From: Nesterenkonia haasae
Lineage (GTDB): Bacteria; Actinomycetota; Actinomycetes; Actinomycetales; Micrococcaceae
NCBI RefSeq assembly: GCF_010119385.1
Contig: NZ_VFIE01000026.1
Location: 1-64,000 of the forward strand
Direction of reading: 5' to 3'
DNA length: 64,000 bases
Both the position numbers and the translations under genes were made by a program. Under the pieces are notes generated by a model, which was given only the letters and a program-made list of their open reading frames with translations, did no database searches and was not told the DNA's origin. Shown here piece by piece: positions 37,367 to 46,961 of the stretch. Every line of letters starts with the position of its first letter. Position 1 is the first letter of the stretch.

Positions 37367-38213
37367 CATGCTTCGATCCTCACGCCCCGTGAGCTGGATC
37401 AATACCGCCTATCCGTTCGCCGTGGCGTACGTACTGGTTGCAGAGGATATCGACGCCGCTCTGATCATCGGCACTCTTTTCTTCCTTATTCCCTACAACT
37501 TGGCGATGTATGGCATCAATGATGTCTTTGACTACGCATCCGATGTCGCCAATCCCAGGAAGGGCGGGGCGGAAGGCGCCCTGCTTGCGCCCAGTCTGCA
37601 TAGGCCGGTCCTTCTTGCCTCCGCCGCCGTCTGCCTTCCGTTTGTGGCCGTACTGATCCTGTTGGGAACCTGGCAATCATGGATCGTCCTTGGCCTCAGT
37701 CTTTTTGCCGTCGTGGCCTACTCCGCGCCTCCGATGCGTTTCAAAGAAGTCCCGGTTCTGGATTCGCTGACCTCGAGTGTGCATTTCGTGAGCCCTGCCG
37801 CATATGGACTTGTGTTGGCTGGTGCGAGTGCCAGCGCGGCAGTATTCGGCGTGTTGGGAGCGTTCCTGCTCTGGGGAATGGCCAGCCACGCATTCGGCGC
37901 TGTTCAAGACATCGGCCCGGACCGGGAGGCTGGGATCAGCTCCATTGCTACGGTATTGGGTGCCAAACGAACCGTCCGCCTCGCTGTGGGGCTTTGGTCA
38001 GCCGCAGGCCTGCTGGTGACAAGCGTGGGGTGGCCAGGGGCCCTGGCTGCTGTCTTGGCGCTGCCCTATCTCGCGGCGGCGGGACCCTACTGGAACCTGA
38101 CCGACGATCAGGCGGAGCGAGCCAACGGCGGATGGAAGCACTTCCTATGGATCAATTACGCCGTCGGTGCCGCGCTGACCATGCTCCTCATCGTGATCTT
38201 CGGTTCTCCCTGA
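37356..38213 (+). CDS. crtEb: lycopene elongase
   Basis: 285 residues, UbiA-type prenyltransferase with about eight helices. It adds two C5 units to lycopene, giving the C50 skeleton (flavuxanthin in C. glutamicum). Asp-rich motifs are NDVFDYASD (about 50-58) and DIGPDREAGI (about 186-195). GGAGGAG lies five bases before the GTG. The order B-I-Ye-Yf-Eb is that of the decaprenoxanthin cluster, unlike the E2-Yg-Yh order described for sarcinaxanthin. Confidence 0.94.
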   Translation: MLSDMLRSSRPVSWINTAYPFAVAYVLVAEDIDAALIIGTLFFLIPYNLAMYGINDVFDYASDVANPRKGGAEGALLAPSLHRPVLLASAAVCLPFVAVLILLGTWQSWIVLGLSLFAVVAYSAPPMRFKEVPVLDSLTSSVHFVSPAAYGLVLAGASASAAVFGVLGAFLLWGMASHAFGAVQDIGPDREAGISSIATVLGAKRTVRLAVGLWSAAGLLVTSVGWPGALAAVLALPYLAAAGPYWNLTDDQAERANGGWKHFLWINYAVGAALTMLLIVIFGSP

Positions 38214-38280
38214 TGTGGCAGTCCAATGTGTGTGACTGTCTAAGACCACAACCCCTCGACATGCAGAAAGGAATCTGAGC

Positions 38281-39471
38281 ATGACTGAGACAACACAAAG
38301 TACTTCAGAAGTGCCGCACGCCAATGAGGCGTCGGCGGCGGGACTGCCGCACGTGCCCAAGCCCCAGGAATACGACGCCATTCTGTTGGCTGGCTTCGGC
38401 GGCCCGGAGGGCCAGGAGGACGTCATTCCCTTTCTCCGTAATGTGACCCGGGGTCGAGGCATACCCGATGAGCGCTTGGAAGAAGTCGCCACCCACTACC
38501 GGCACTTCGGTGGCGTCAGCCCCATCAACGAACATAACCGCCAACTTCGTGAGGCGTTGGTGGAGGAAATGCGCGCACGCGGGATGACGCACCCGGTGTA
38601 CTGGGGAAACCGCAACTGGGACCCCTACCTTGAAGATGCGGTCAAGGAAGCAGCTGCCAACGGACACACCCGTCTTCTGGCATTCGCGACCAGCGCCTAC
38701 AGTTCCTACTCGAGCTGCAGGCAATACCGGGAGGACTTCGCCAGAGCCATCAACGACACCGGTCTGTCCGGAGTGGTGCGCATCGACAAGATCCGGCAGT
38801 TCTTCGATGTGCCCGGCTTCGTCCAGCCATTCGCTGAGGGAGTCGCGGCAGCACTGCAAGAATTTTCCGCCGAAGGAATCGCTGCACACGAGATCCGCGT
38901 GCTCTTCGCCACTCACAGCATTCCAACCGCCGATGCAGAACGGTCCGGTCCACGCGAGCTAGGACTTGGTGAGGGTGGCGCCTATGCAGCCCAGCACAAA
39001 GCCGTGGGCGCACAGATTATGAAGCAGTTGACGGAGGACGGTACCGCTGACCCTGAGACCAACTGGGAACTGGTCTACCAGTCCCGGTCCGGTCCCCCTT
39101 CGCAGCCGTGGCTGGAACCGGATGTGTGTGACCGGATCGCCGAGTTGCCTGCCGAGGGTGTCAAAGCTGTCGCCGTAGTGCCGCTCGGGTTCCTGAGCGA
39201 CCACATGGAAGTGCTGTGGGATCTGGACAACGAGGCGCTGGAGGCAGCCGAGGAGGCCGGACTGAAGGCGACCCGGACACCCACCCCAGGTATCCACCAC
39301 GCCTTCGTCAGCAGCGCCGTCGACCTCATCCAGGAGCGGATGGCTGCCGTTCCTCCTGAAGACCGCCCTCACGTGACCGAGTTGGGCCCATGGTTTGATG
39401 TGTGCCGTCCCGGCTGTTGCGAAAACGTGCGCCTGGGCTTCCGGCCTGCCGCCGCGGGAGTCGCCCCCTAG
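38281..39471 (+). CDS. hemH: ferrochelatase (coproporphyrin type)
   Basis: 396 residues. It inserts Fe(II) into the porphyrin; in actinobacteria the substrate is coproporphyrin III (also named cpfC). HYRHFGGVSPINEHN (about 72-86), FATHSIP with the metal-site His, and GFLSDHMEVLWDLD with the catalytic Glu are conserved. SSCRQYR plus the C-terminal CRPGCC supply four cysteines, as in ferrochelatases with a [2Fe-2S] cluster. AAAGGA precedes the ATG, 67 bp after crtEb; it may share the carotenoid transcript. Confidence 0.95.
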   Translation: MTETTQSTSEVPHANEASAAGLPHVPKPQEYDAILLAGFGGPEGQEDVIPFLRNVTRGRGIPDERLEEVATHYRHFGGVSPINEHNRQLREALVEEMRARGMTHPVYWGNRNWDPYLEDAVKEAAANGHTRLLAFATSAYSSYSSCRQYREDFARAINDTGLSGVVRIDKIRQFFDVPGFVQPFAEGVAAALQEFSAEGIAAHEIRVLFATHSIPTADAERSGPRELGLGEGGAYAAQHKAVGAQIMKQLTEDGTADPETNWELVYQSRSGPPSQPWLEPDVCDRIAELPAEGVKAVAVVPLGFLSDHMEVLWDLDNEALEAAEEAGLKATRTPTPGIHHAFVSSAVDLIQERMAAVPPEDRPHVTELGPWFDVCRPGCCENVRLGFRPAAAGVAP

Positions 39472-39500
39472 GGACCAAAAGGGGTGCGTATCTACGTGCA

Positions 39501-39543
39501 GTGTTGGGCCGGCGGACCGTAAGGTGCACCGGCCCAACACCTT
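39501..39543 (+). terminator. terminator after hemH
   Basis: A 12-bp perfect stem GTGTTGGGCCGG (39501-39512) with CCGGCCCAACAC (39529-39540), then CTTT. It separates hemH from the convergent MMPL gene. Confidence 0.85.
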
Positions 39544-41726
39544 TAGACTCGCTCCGGGACTTGTTCCGTGGTGGGCGCGGCCTGAGCTTCCTCATACGGC
39601 CTATAGATCCGGGAGGGCCACCAGAATCGCCGACCCAGATCTACTCCGAGTGCTGGGATCAGAAGTGTCCGGACGATCAGCGTGTCGATCAGAACGCCGA
39701 ATGACACTAGGAAGGCGAGCTGGACCATGAACATCAGCGGCAGCACCGCCAGTGCGGCGAAAGTCGCTGCGAGCACAACACCGGCACTGGTGATCACCCC
39801 GCCAGTAATGACCAGCGAATGGAGAAGTCCCTCACGGGGTCCTCGAATGGGAGTTTCCTCCCGCGCGCGGGTCGTGAGGAAGATGCTGTAGTCCACGCCC
39901 AGTGCGGTCAGGAACACGAATCCGAACAGTGGCACCGTAGGATCAGCGCCGGGGAATCCGAACACGTAGTTGAAGACCAACGCGGAAATCCCCAACGCTG
40001 CCAGATACGACAACACAGTCGTCACCAGCAGGATGATCGGCGCCACGAGGGCTCTCAACAGGACCACGAGGAAGACCAGAATCACCGCCAAGACGAGGGG
40101 AATGATAGTGAGCAAATCGTCTTGGGCCGTGTCATTGGTGTCCAATTGAGTGGCCGTTGTGCCCCCCACAAGGGCTTGGCCGTCTAGGTTTCCGAGTTGG
40201 TCTCTGAGCTCCCGAATGGTGTTTTCCGCTTCTAAGGAGTCACCAGCATTGGTCAGTGTCACCGATAACTGGATGTAGCCCTCCTCTTCAGCGGCCTCTG
40301 AGGCCGAAGTCGCAGGCGAGCCCTGCTCAGAGACTGCGTAAGCTTCTCCGACGCCGGCAATGGACTGCACAATGCTCAGTGCTTCGTCACCCTCATTTAC
40401 CGGAGCAAAGACGTCCGTGGGTGCACCTGTGCCAGCGTCGAAATGCCGTTCCAGCATCTCTTGGCCAGCTTTAGCGTCCGTTTCAGTGAGGACCAATTCC
40501 GACTGGGCGACACCTTCCGCCCTAAGGTCCAGCACACCAGCTGAGCCGCCTAACAGCACCAGTGTGACAACTATCCAGATCGTTCGCGGCCGACGACGGA
40601 CCAAGTCGGCTGCCGCAGACCACAATTTGTTCTGCTTTCGCTGCTGGCGGCGCTGGCGCCGACTCGGCCCTTCTTCGGAAACCTCAGCCACCCGGGGAGT
40701 CTTGGGCCAGAACACGGGCCGGCCAAGCAGGGCCAGCATGGCGGGAAGGAAACTCAATGTCGCAATCATGGCGAACACGATTCCTGCACTGGCCACCGGG
40801 CCCAGAGCACGATTGGAATTCAGATCGGAGAAGAGCAGGCACAACAGGGCGACGGCCACCGTTCCACCGGAGGCGAGGATGGCTGGCAGTGAACGGCGCC
40901 ATGCCTGCCACAGCGCAGAGAAGCGATCACTGCGGTGCAGAAGTTCCTCGCGGTACCGAGCGACTAAGAGCAGCGAGTAGTCGGTGGCAGCGCCGATGAC
41001 GAGGATTGACAGGATGCCCTGCGCCTGGCCGTTGAGCTGGATCCATCCCATCTGCGCCATGTGGAAGATCACGACGATCGCAGCGCACAGGGCAGCCATT
41101 GAGGAGAGCAGCACCAGGAACGGAAGCATCACCGAGCGGTAGACCGAGATCAGGATGATGAACACCGCGACCACCGCGACGAGCAGGAGCAGGCCATCGA
41201 TGCCGGAAAAAGCCTCGGCAAAGTCGTCGGAGAGGGCAGCCGGACCTGTCACATGCGAAGTCCACTCGCTCGCCGGTAGGAGATCATCCACAGCCGTCCG
41301 CAGCCCGTCCACGGCGCCTTCTTCGACAGCTTGTTCATCCATCAGCACCAGGATTTGGGCGGCCTCTTGATCATCAGATACCTGTGGCGGCAATACCTGG
41401 ACGACGCCGTCAAGATCAGAAAACTCTCCTGCGGCGGCCTCCAGAGCCGACATCTGCTGATCACCTACGTCACTCCCGGTGGGTTCGGTGATCACTGTCG
41501 CGGGGACGGCGTCGTCGTCAGAGAACTCCTGGCTCAGTTCCAGAGCGAGAGTCGACTCGGCGTCGGCAGGCAGGAAGGTGGTCTGATCGTTGGAGACCAC
41601 TTCTGAGATTTTACCGAACGTCTGACCACCTACGGCTGTCACTGCCACCCAGAGGATGACGGCCAAAGCCGGCAGTACGACCCGCAATACACGAAGGGCC
41701 TTGCCGCCCTCACGCCGAGTTTTCAA
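39543..41726 (-). CDS. MMPL/RND-family transporter
   Basis: 727 residues from a TTG with AGAGG six bases upstream. Two repeats, each with a large extracytoplasmic domain, make about twelve helices. GAATDYSLLLVARYREE (about 252-268) and TALGVDYSIFLTTRAREE (about 608-625) are the paired proton-relay motifs of the MMPL group. Relatives export lipids, siderophores or drugs. A 40-residue basic loop joins the halves. The substrate is unknown; the nearby two-component pair may regulate it. Confidence 0.92.
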   Translation of the reverse strand: MKTRREGGKALRVLRVVLPALAVILWVAVTAVGGQTFGKISEVVSNDQTTFLPADAESTLALELSQEFSDDDAVPATVITEPTGSDVGDQQMSALEAAAGEFSDLDGVVQVLPPQVSDDQEAAQILVLMDEQAVEEGAVDGLRTAVDDLLPASEWTSHVTGPAALSDDFAEAFSGIDGLLLLVAVVAVFIILISVYRSVMLPFLVLLSSMAALCAAIVVIFHMAQMGWIQLNGQAQGILSILVIGAATDYSLLLVARYREELLHRSDRFSALWQAWRRSLPAILASGGTVAVALLCLLFSDLNSNRALGPVASAGIVFAMIATLSFLPAMLALLGRPVFWPKTPRVAEVSEEGPSRRQRRQQRKQNKLWSAAADLVRRRPRTIWIVVTLVLLGGSAGVLDLRAEGVAQSELVLTETDAKAGQEMLERHFDAGTGAPTDVFAPVNEGDEALSIVQSIAGVGEAYAVSEQGSPATSASEAAEEEGYIQLSVTLTNAGDSLEAENTIRELRDQLGNLDGQALVGGTTATQLDTNDTAQDDLLTIIPLVLAVILVFLVVLLRALVAPIILLVTTVLSYLAALGISALVFNYVFGFPGADPTVPLFGFVFLTALGVDYSIFLTTRAREETPIRGPREGLLHSLVITGGVITSAGVVLAATFAALAVLPLMFMVQLAFLVSFGVLIDTLIVRTLLIPALGVDLGRRFWWPSRIYRPYEEAQAAPTTEQVPERV

Positions 41727-41786
41727 TTGTCGCCTCTCGATACATGGCTTTGTGGTGCTAAGTCTACGGGCATAGGCACACGCGCC

Positions 41787-43499
41787 TTACGTGGGTTGAC
41801 TCTCCTGGTCGTGGTCAGAACGGGCTTGCCCCACAGGGATGGCGACAGTAAATGTGGTGCCGCGGGAAAGGGTGCTTTCGACCGTGATCGACCCGTGGTG
41901 CGCATCGATGATCTGCTTGGAGATTGCCAGTCCCAGGCCCACACCAGGGATAGCCGAATGACGCACCTCAGAGGTGCGAAAGAACTTGTCGAAAATGTCA
42001 CGCTGATCCTCCTCAGAGATGCCCCGACCGTTATCAGCGACCCTTACGTAAAGGTGCTGTTGATCCTTCCACGCCTGCACGGTGACCGAACCTCCGACGG
42101 GCGTGTATTTGGTGGCATTGGAGAGCAGGTTGTCCACCACCTGGTGCAGCCAGTCGGGATCGAAGCGACCAGAAAGCGGAGAGGATGTTTGGTCGGTTAT
42201 GCTCAGGCCTGCAGCTTCAGCCTGGGGATACGCTGAGGTCACACTCGACCTGACAGTATCGGCCAGGTCGGCGTTTCGCAGCTTGAGGGTGGGCCTCGAG
42301 GCCGTGGTCAGAAGGTCATTGACCAGATGCAGGAGTCGTCTGGCGTTCCGTTCAGCCACTCGCAGGTTGGCACACAGCGGTTCGGCCTGCGAGGACTGCT
42401 CGGCTTCCTCCAGAGCAAGATCTATATAGCCAAGTATGGACGTCAGGGGAGTGCGTAGTTCATGAGATACCCCCTGCAAAAACTCGTCTTTCGCGTCCAG
42501 AGCCTCGACAAGTTCTGTGACATCACTGAAAACCGTGACTGATCCGGCCGGTTCTCCCTCGTGATCAGTGATCTGATTAGCGGAAACCGAGAGCGCGCGG
42601 CGCCGACGCTGGTCGCCGAGCCAAATCAGTTGTCCGGTGAAGGAAGCGCCATTGATGGCTTGGCGAACTGGGCGATCCTCTGCAGGCAACGGTGTGATTT
42701 TATCTTCGTCGAAGACCAGCAACTGGTCCTCCCGGGGGTCTGGCACGTCGTCTGGAATACCCATTTGATGCATGGCGCGCTGCTGGCTGTTCATCAGCAG
42801 ATCGTTGCCCTCGGCATCGACCACCACCACGCCCACAGGTACGGTTTCGATAATGGTATTGAGCAACTGCGCATGCCGATGACTCTCTTCGATGGCCTCC
42901 CGCAGCTCGTGATCCTTCTCCATCAGCTCGAGCTGGTGGGCGTCCACGCTCCGGCTGACATTGGCTGCGAACACGCCGATGACTGTCAACACCACCGGCA
43001 CGAGCAGCGGAACGGCCAGCGCCCGCCAGGTGGTGGGTTGCGCGGTAAACAATAAATGAGAAGATACAATAATTGAAGTAGACGCAAAGTTAACAGCGTG
43101 AACGAACCAGGAGTTTGGCATAAACCATGCCAACCAAATGACCGGAAAAGCGGCGATTAGGCTCAAGCCGACGAGGTATCCCTCGCTGCCGGCGCGGAGT
43201 GCAGCGATGGCAGCGAACTGGAGCATCGGTATGGTCCAGTAGAGCGCGAGAGCAAATTTCTCCCAGGACAGAACCGCTGCGGGGATGCCACTGATCAAAG
43301 TGAGCCCAAGGCCGGTGAGAAAAAAGGTATTTGTATATGCTTCTGGTGAGAGGATTAGTATGAGCAGGCAAACGAACCCAACAGCAAAGAAAAATGGTCG
43401 TTGGTTACTGATAGCGCGTTGACGCTCCATCAGCTCATGCAATCGTCTGTCTGCACCCACGACGGCGCGCATCATGTGCCTCAGTCTGCTGGTCATCAT
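41787..43499 (-). CDS. sensor histidine kinase with PAS domain
   Basis: 570 residues. The N-terminal part has about seven hydrophobic helices (36-200), a membrane sensor without an external domain. Then come a short coiled coil, a PAS domain (about 215-335, with VVVDAEGNDLLMNSQQ), HisKA with GVSHELRTPLTS, and HATPase with N, G1 (DNGRGI) and G2 (GVGLGLAI) boxes. AAGGGG lies four to seven bases before two adjacent ATGs. Divergent from its probable partner regulator at 43574. The stimulus is unknown. Confidence 0.93.
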   Translation of the reverse strand: MMTSRLRHMMRAVVGADRRLHELMERQRAISNQRPFFFAVGFVCLLILILSPEAYTNTFFLTGLGLTLISGIPAAVLSWEKFALALYWTIPMLQFAAIAALRAGSEGYLVGLSLIAAFPVIWLAWFMPNSWFVHAVNFASTSIIVSSHLLFTAQPTTWRALAVPLLVPVVLTVIGVFAANVSRSVDAHQLELMEKDHELREAIEESHRHAQLLNTIIETVPVGVVVVDAEGNDLLMNSQQRAMHQMGIPDDVPDPREDQLLVFDEDKITPLPAEDRPVRQAINGASFTGQLIWLGDQRRRRALSVSANQITDHEGEPAGSVTVFSDVTELVEALDAKDEFLQGVSHELRTPLTSILGYIDLALEEAEQSSQAEPLCANLRVAERNARRLLHLVNDLLTTASRPTLKLRNADLADTVRSSVTSAYPQAEAAGLSITDQTSSPLSGRFDPDWLHQVVDNLLSNATKYTPVGGSVTVQAWKDQQHLYVRVADNGRGISEEDQRDIFDKFFRTSEVRHSAIPGVGLGLAISKQIIDAHHGSITVESTLSRGTTFTVAIPVGQARSDHDQESQPT

Positions 43500-43573
43500 G
43501 CGGCCCCTTCTTGCTGAATAGATACATGCGATAGTCTGCTGGAGAGAATGATCCGAATCAAAGGACGGGCTCC

Positions 43574-44407
43574 GTGCAGCACATTAACGATGCGCAGGCC
43601 AGCCACCTGAGCGCTGCAGTTGTGATTGAAGATGATCCAGATATTCGTGATCTCATCATCACAGTTTTTGAGCGGGCCGGTTTTGTTGTTCACAGTGCCA
43701 TGGATGGCGAAAATGGAGTGATGGCGGCGCGAGTGCATTCTCCAAGTATCGTCACCGTGGATCTCGGACTGCCGGGAATCGATGGATTCGAAGTAGCTCG
43801 GCGCATTCGTGCGGTGAGTGACTGTTACCTCATCATGATTTCGGCCCGGACTGATGAAGCTGAAACTCTTATGGGCCTGGGCGCGGGAGCTGATGACTTC
43901 ATCACGAAGCCGTTCCGGCCTCGGGAGTTGCGCGCACGTATTGATGCCATGATGCGCCGTCCTCGTGCGCTCAGCCCTGCCAGCCCTACGGCCGCGGCGT
44001 CGCCAGCCTCTGCTGCGACTCCAGCGCCCCAGACGAAGAGTTCTGCTGACACCGAGCCCCCAACCGTGCCTGACCAGGCCTCTGTCTACCAGCACAACGG
44101 CGTCACGCTGGACCCTGCGACCCGTTCGGCACGTGTCCATGATCAGCTGCTGAACCTCACGCGGACTGAGTTCGATTTGCTGGAGGCGCTGATGAGCAGT
44201 GGTCGGCGGGTAAGAACTAAGGCAAACCTCGTACGTCACCTGCGCGCTGACCACGTTGGTGCGCAGACTTTCGTCAGTGAAGCCGATGAGCGCGCGGTCG
44301 AGGTGCATATTGGGAACCTTCGCCGAAAATTGGGTCAGAGCGGCCAGGAACCGATGTGGATCGAAACGGTGCGCGGAGTCGGTTACCGCATGGCCGTCCA
44401 GCGTTAG
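43574..44407 (+). CDS. OmpR-family response regulator with long linker
   Basis: 277 residues from a GTG with AAGGA eight bases upstream. The receiver (about 13-125) has EDD (19-21), Asp63 in TVDLGLPGIDG and the Lys in ITKPFRPRE. An Ala/Pro/Ser-rich linker of about 35 residues (138-172) is longer than usual. The winged-helix domain includes NLTRTEFDLLEALM and EVHIGNLRRKLG. It is divergent from the histidine kinase and convergent with the glycosyltransferase, leaving 10 bp. Confidence 0.93.
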   Translation: MQHINDAQASHLSAAVVIEDDPDIRDLIITVFERAGFVVHSAMDGENGVMAARVHSPSIVTVDLGLPGIDGFEVARRIRAVSDCYLIMISARTDEAETLMGLGAGADDFITKPFRPRELRARIDAMMRRPRALSPASPTAAASPASAATPAPQTKSSADTEPPTVPDQASVYQHNGVTLDPATRSARVHDQLLNLTRTEFDLLEALMSSGRRVRTKANLVRHLRADHVGAQTFVSEADERAVEVHIGNLRRKLGQSGQEPMWIETVRGVGYRMAVQR

Positions 44408-44417
44408 AGTGCGCAGC

Positions 44418-45842
44418 TCACACCGTGAATCCGCGGTGCCGGCGTAGTGCTTTCCGGACCATAATCAGCGTCATGGCGATCGTGGTGATGTAGAGGACGG
44501 GCCAGCCTAGGGAGAGGATCGCCGACTGGATGGCTGCCGACTGTTGGAACCATGCGTACATGGCTCCGCTGATCACTCCTGCACCCACTAAGACTGGTGT
44601 CAGGAACGCCATTCCGCGTCCACGCTCAGCATTGGCTTGAGCAGCCCAGTTGTCTGTTTGGGCTTTGCCGAAGAACTTGGCCCACGCGCGAATAAAGTGA
44701 CCCATCCTCATCCAGAGGTAGACCTCAGCCGGGATAAACAGTAGTGCGAACCAGATGTCCCGAGCTCTGCGGCCCTTGATGGACAGGGCGATGCGGAGAT
44801 TGAGCAGGGTCGCGACTGCCGGAGGGATGAGCCACCAGGGACTGAAGATGAAGGCATCGATGCTCAATGAAGCTGCCAGCAAAAGGACGAAACCCAGGCG
44901 GATGCTGATGTTGAACAGCATGGAAAGGTTTTCCATCCACCGCAGTCTCAGGTTCGGGTGGAAGGGTTGGCCGGCTGTCGTGGACCGCTGGCCTGGCCAC
45001 ATGAGGTCGATTGCGCCGACATTCCATTTCACCTGTTGGCCGTCGAGCGCGCGGACCGTGTGCATCCCGCCTACGTATGCCCGGGCGGTGGCGCTGACTT
45101 TGGTGGCTGCGCCGATGTTGCGCAGTTGGAGGGAAAGGAGGGAGTCTTCGACTTCACTGTCGCTGACCCAAGGTGTGGCCTGGCGGTTGGCTGCCATGAC
45201 GTCCTTGAGAGCCTGGATGGAGAAGAGTGAGCATTGACCACCCAGCACTGCCATATTCCGGCCGCGTAGCAGGTTGTCCATGGTGAAGGCGGCGAACTGG
45301 GCGCGCTGACCTGTGGTGAGGAAGGAGGACACGACGCCGCGGCTGGCGTTGGGATCCACGGTATAGATGGCGGAGATTCCGCCGATTCGCGGCTCTGATC
45401 GCGCCTCGGCCTCGAGGCGTTCAACCGTGTCGACTTCAAGGATGGTGTCCCCGTCGACGCCGAGCAGGTAGTCGAAGTCTTCGGCGACTTTGGCGAAGCC
45501 GTAGTTCAGTGCGCCGACTTTCTTGTCGATGTTCTTGCCGATGTCATGGATGAACACGTAGGTGGTGAATGTGGTGTCGTGGTGGGTGTGGAAGTGCTCT
45601 CCGGCGTACCGTCGAGCGATGTAGAACGTCTCATCAGTGGTGTTGTTGATGACCAGGTGGATCACGTCCGGAGGCCGGGTTTGAGTCAGCAGCGAGTCGA
45701 GAACCTGTTCGATGGTCTCCTCCTCGTTATAGGCCGGAATAACGCAGGCGATGGTGCTGCGGCGTTGCGCCTGTGCGGCCTCGTCCTGCAGCGAGACGGT
45801 CACGAACCCACTGTCGGTCGTCGTTGTCATCGTGGTGGTCAA
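44418..45842 (-). CDS. family 2 membrane glycosyltransferase
   Basis: 474 residues from TTG 45842, which has GGAG six bases upstream; ATG 45830 is too far from it. A GT-A domain has VIPAYNEEETIEQVL (34-48), GVDGDTI (128-134) and SEVEDSLL (229-236). The usual QxxRW motif appears as QQVKW (269-273). Four or five helices follow (about 300-465). It is a processive-type synthase of an extracellular polysaccharide (cellulose/hyaluronan/poly-GlcNAc class); the sugar is unknown. A two-component pair is adjacent. Confidence 0.88.
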   Translation of the reverse strand: MTTTMTTTTDSGFVTVSLQDEAAQAQRRSTIACVIPAYNEEETIEQVLDSLLTQTRPPDVIHLVINNTTDETFYIARRYAGEHFHTHHDTTFTTYVFIHDIGKNIDKKVGALNYGFAKVAEDFDYLLGVDGDTILEVDTVERLEAEARSEPRIGGISAIYTVDPNASRGVVSSFLTTGQRAQFAAFTMDNLLRGRNMAVLGGQCSLFSIQALKDVMAANRQATPWVSDSEVEDSLLSLQLRNIGAATKVSATARAYVGGMHTVRALDGQQVKWNVGAIDLMWPGQRSTTAGQPFHPNLRLRWMENLSMLFNISIRLGFVLLLAASLSIDAFIFSPWWLIPPAVATLLNLRIALSIKGRRARDIWFALLFIPAEVYLWMRMGHFIRAWAKFFGKAQTDNWAAQANAERGRGMAFLTPVLVGAGVISGAMYAWFQQSAAIQSAILSLGWPVLYITTIAMTLIMVRKALRRHRGFTV

Positions 45843-45974
45843 TTTCCGCTCCCATCTGCCATCCCGACTGGAAGGCTCTTACTGACGAGTCTCCAACCAT
45901 CAGCTCAAGACCGCTCCCTGCGAAAGCGCAGGATTTGGACAATTTTCCGGAAGGAAACGTGCAGAAGCTCGCCC

Positions 45975-46904
45975 CTAGGTGGTTTCCGGGGCAGCTGGTC
46001 CCGTTGTCTCGGTTGGAGAGGTGGGCAGTCCATCGATAAATGCCTGAGCCGCAGCTGTGGGATTGAAGCTGCTCCACGCGAGGTATTCAATTCGAGTCGG
46101 GCCGTCGGCCACAGGAACAGCCCGGAGGGTGTCATCAACAGGAATAACGGATGGCGATAGCAGCGCGATGACGAGTCCTGAGCTCACCAGCCCCAGGATA
46201 AGGTCGGTGCTCATCGCCTCAAACGCCACTTCCCGTTGAATACCTGCCGAGTGAAATGCGAGGTCAGACGGCACCCGACCCGGGGTGCCCTCGGGGAAGT
46301 CGACAAACTTTTCGCCCACCAACTGATGCAGTCGCACACTGTGCTCGGAGGCGAGGGCGTGATCAGCGGGAACTACAGCTACGAGTCTTTCCCGGGCCAG
46401 GATATTCGCGTTGATCCCTTGGGGCGGAGCGGAATCAGGCAGTCCGAGCACAGCGACGTCCATCGTGCCGCCTGAAATCGCGGAGATGAACTCATTGCTA
46501 TTGCCGTTGCGCAAACGAATCCGGACCTCCGGATGCTGCTGGTGGAACTGTCCGAGTGCGCTCGGGATATCGATCGCTGTGACGGTGGGAATGACACCGA
46601 TGGTGAGCGTGCCGCGAACCTGTCCGGTGGCCGCGGAGGCGTCAGCGACTGCACGCTCGGCCGCATCGAGGGTTGCGCGAGCTGAAGAGAGAAACGCTTC
46701 TCCTGCCGTGGTGAGTTCGACACGACGGCTGGTTCGGGCGAACAGGGTGACGCCTAGCTCGTGCTCCAAGGCTTTGATCTGATGGCTCAGGGCAGACTGC
46801 ACTACGTGACAACGTTGGGCGGCCCGAGTGAAGTTGCGTTCTTCTGCCAGGGCGACGACGTACCTCATCTGTTGAAGCTCCACAGAACTATGATTGCAGT
46901 TCAT
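45975..46904 (-). CDS. LysR-family regulator
   Basis: 309 residues. The N-terminal winged helix (about 8-68) reads LQQMRYVVALAEERNFTRAA and SALSHQIKALEHELG. The periplasmic-binding-protein-like effector domain (about 95-295) starts with LTIGVIPTV. It is divergent from the EamA exporter and probably controls it. A TCATT-N5-AATGA inverted repeat overlaps its start codon. Confidence 0.93.
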   Translation of the reverse strand: MNCNHSSVELQQMRYVVALAEERNFTRAAQRCHVVQSALSHQIKALEHELGVTLFARTSRRVELTTAGEAFLSSARATLDAAERAVADASAATGQVRGTLTIGVIPTVTAIDIPSALGQFHQQHPEVRIRLRNGNSNEFISAISGGTMDVAVLGLPDSAPPQGINANILARERLVAVVPADHALASEHSVRLHQLVGEKFVDFPEGTPGRVPSDLAFHSAGIQREVAFEAMSTDLILGLVSSGLVIALLSPSVIPVDDTLRAVPVADGPTRIEYLAWSSFNPTAAAQAFIDGLPTSPTETTGPAAPETT

Positions 46905-46915
46905 TATTAAAATGA
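46901..46915. promoter_or_regulatory. candidate LysR binding site
   Basis: TCATT-ATTAA-AATGA (46901-46915), an inverted repeat in the gap between the LysR gene and the EamA gene. It fits the T-N11-A pattern of LysR sites and overlaps the LysR start codon. Confidence 0.4.
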
Positions 46916-46961
46916 GAAGAATGTGTTGGACTCATGATTGGGAGTCGTTGACGATAGATTT

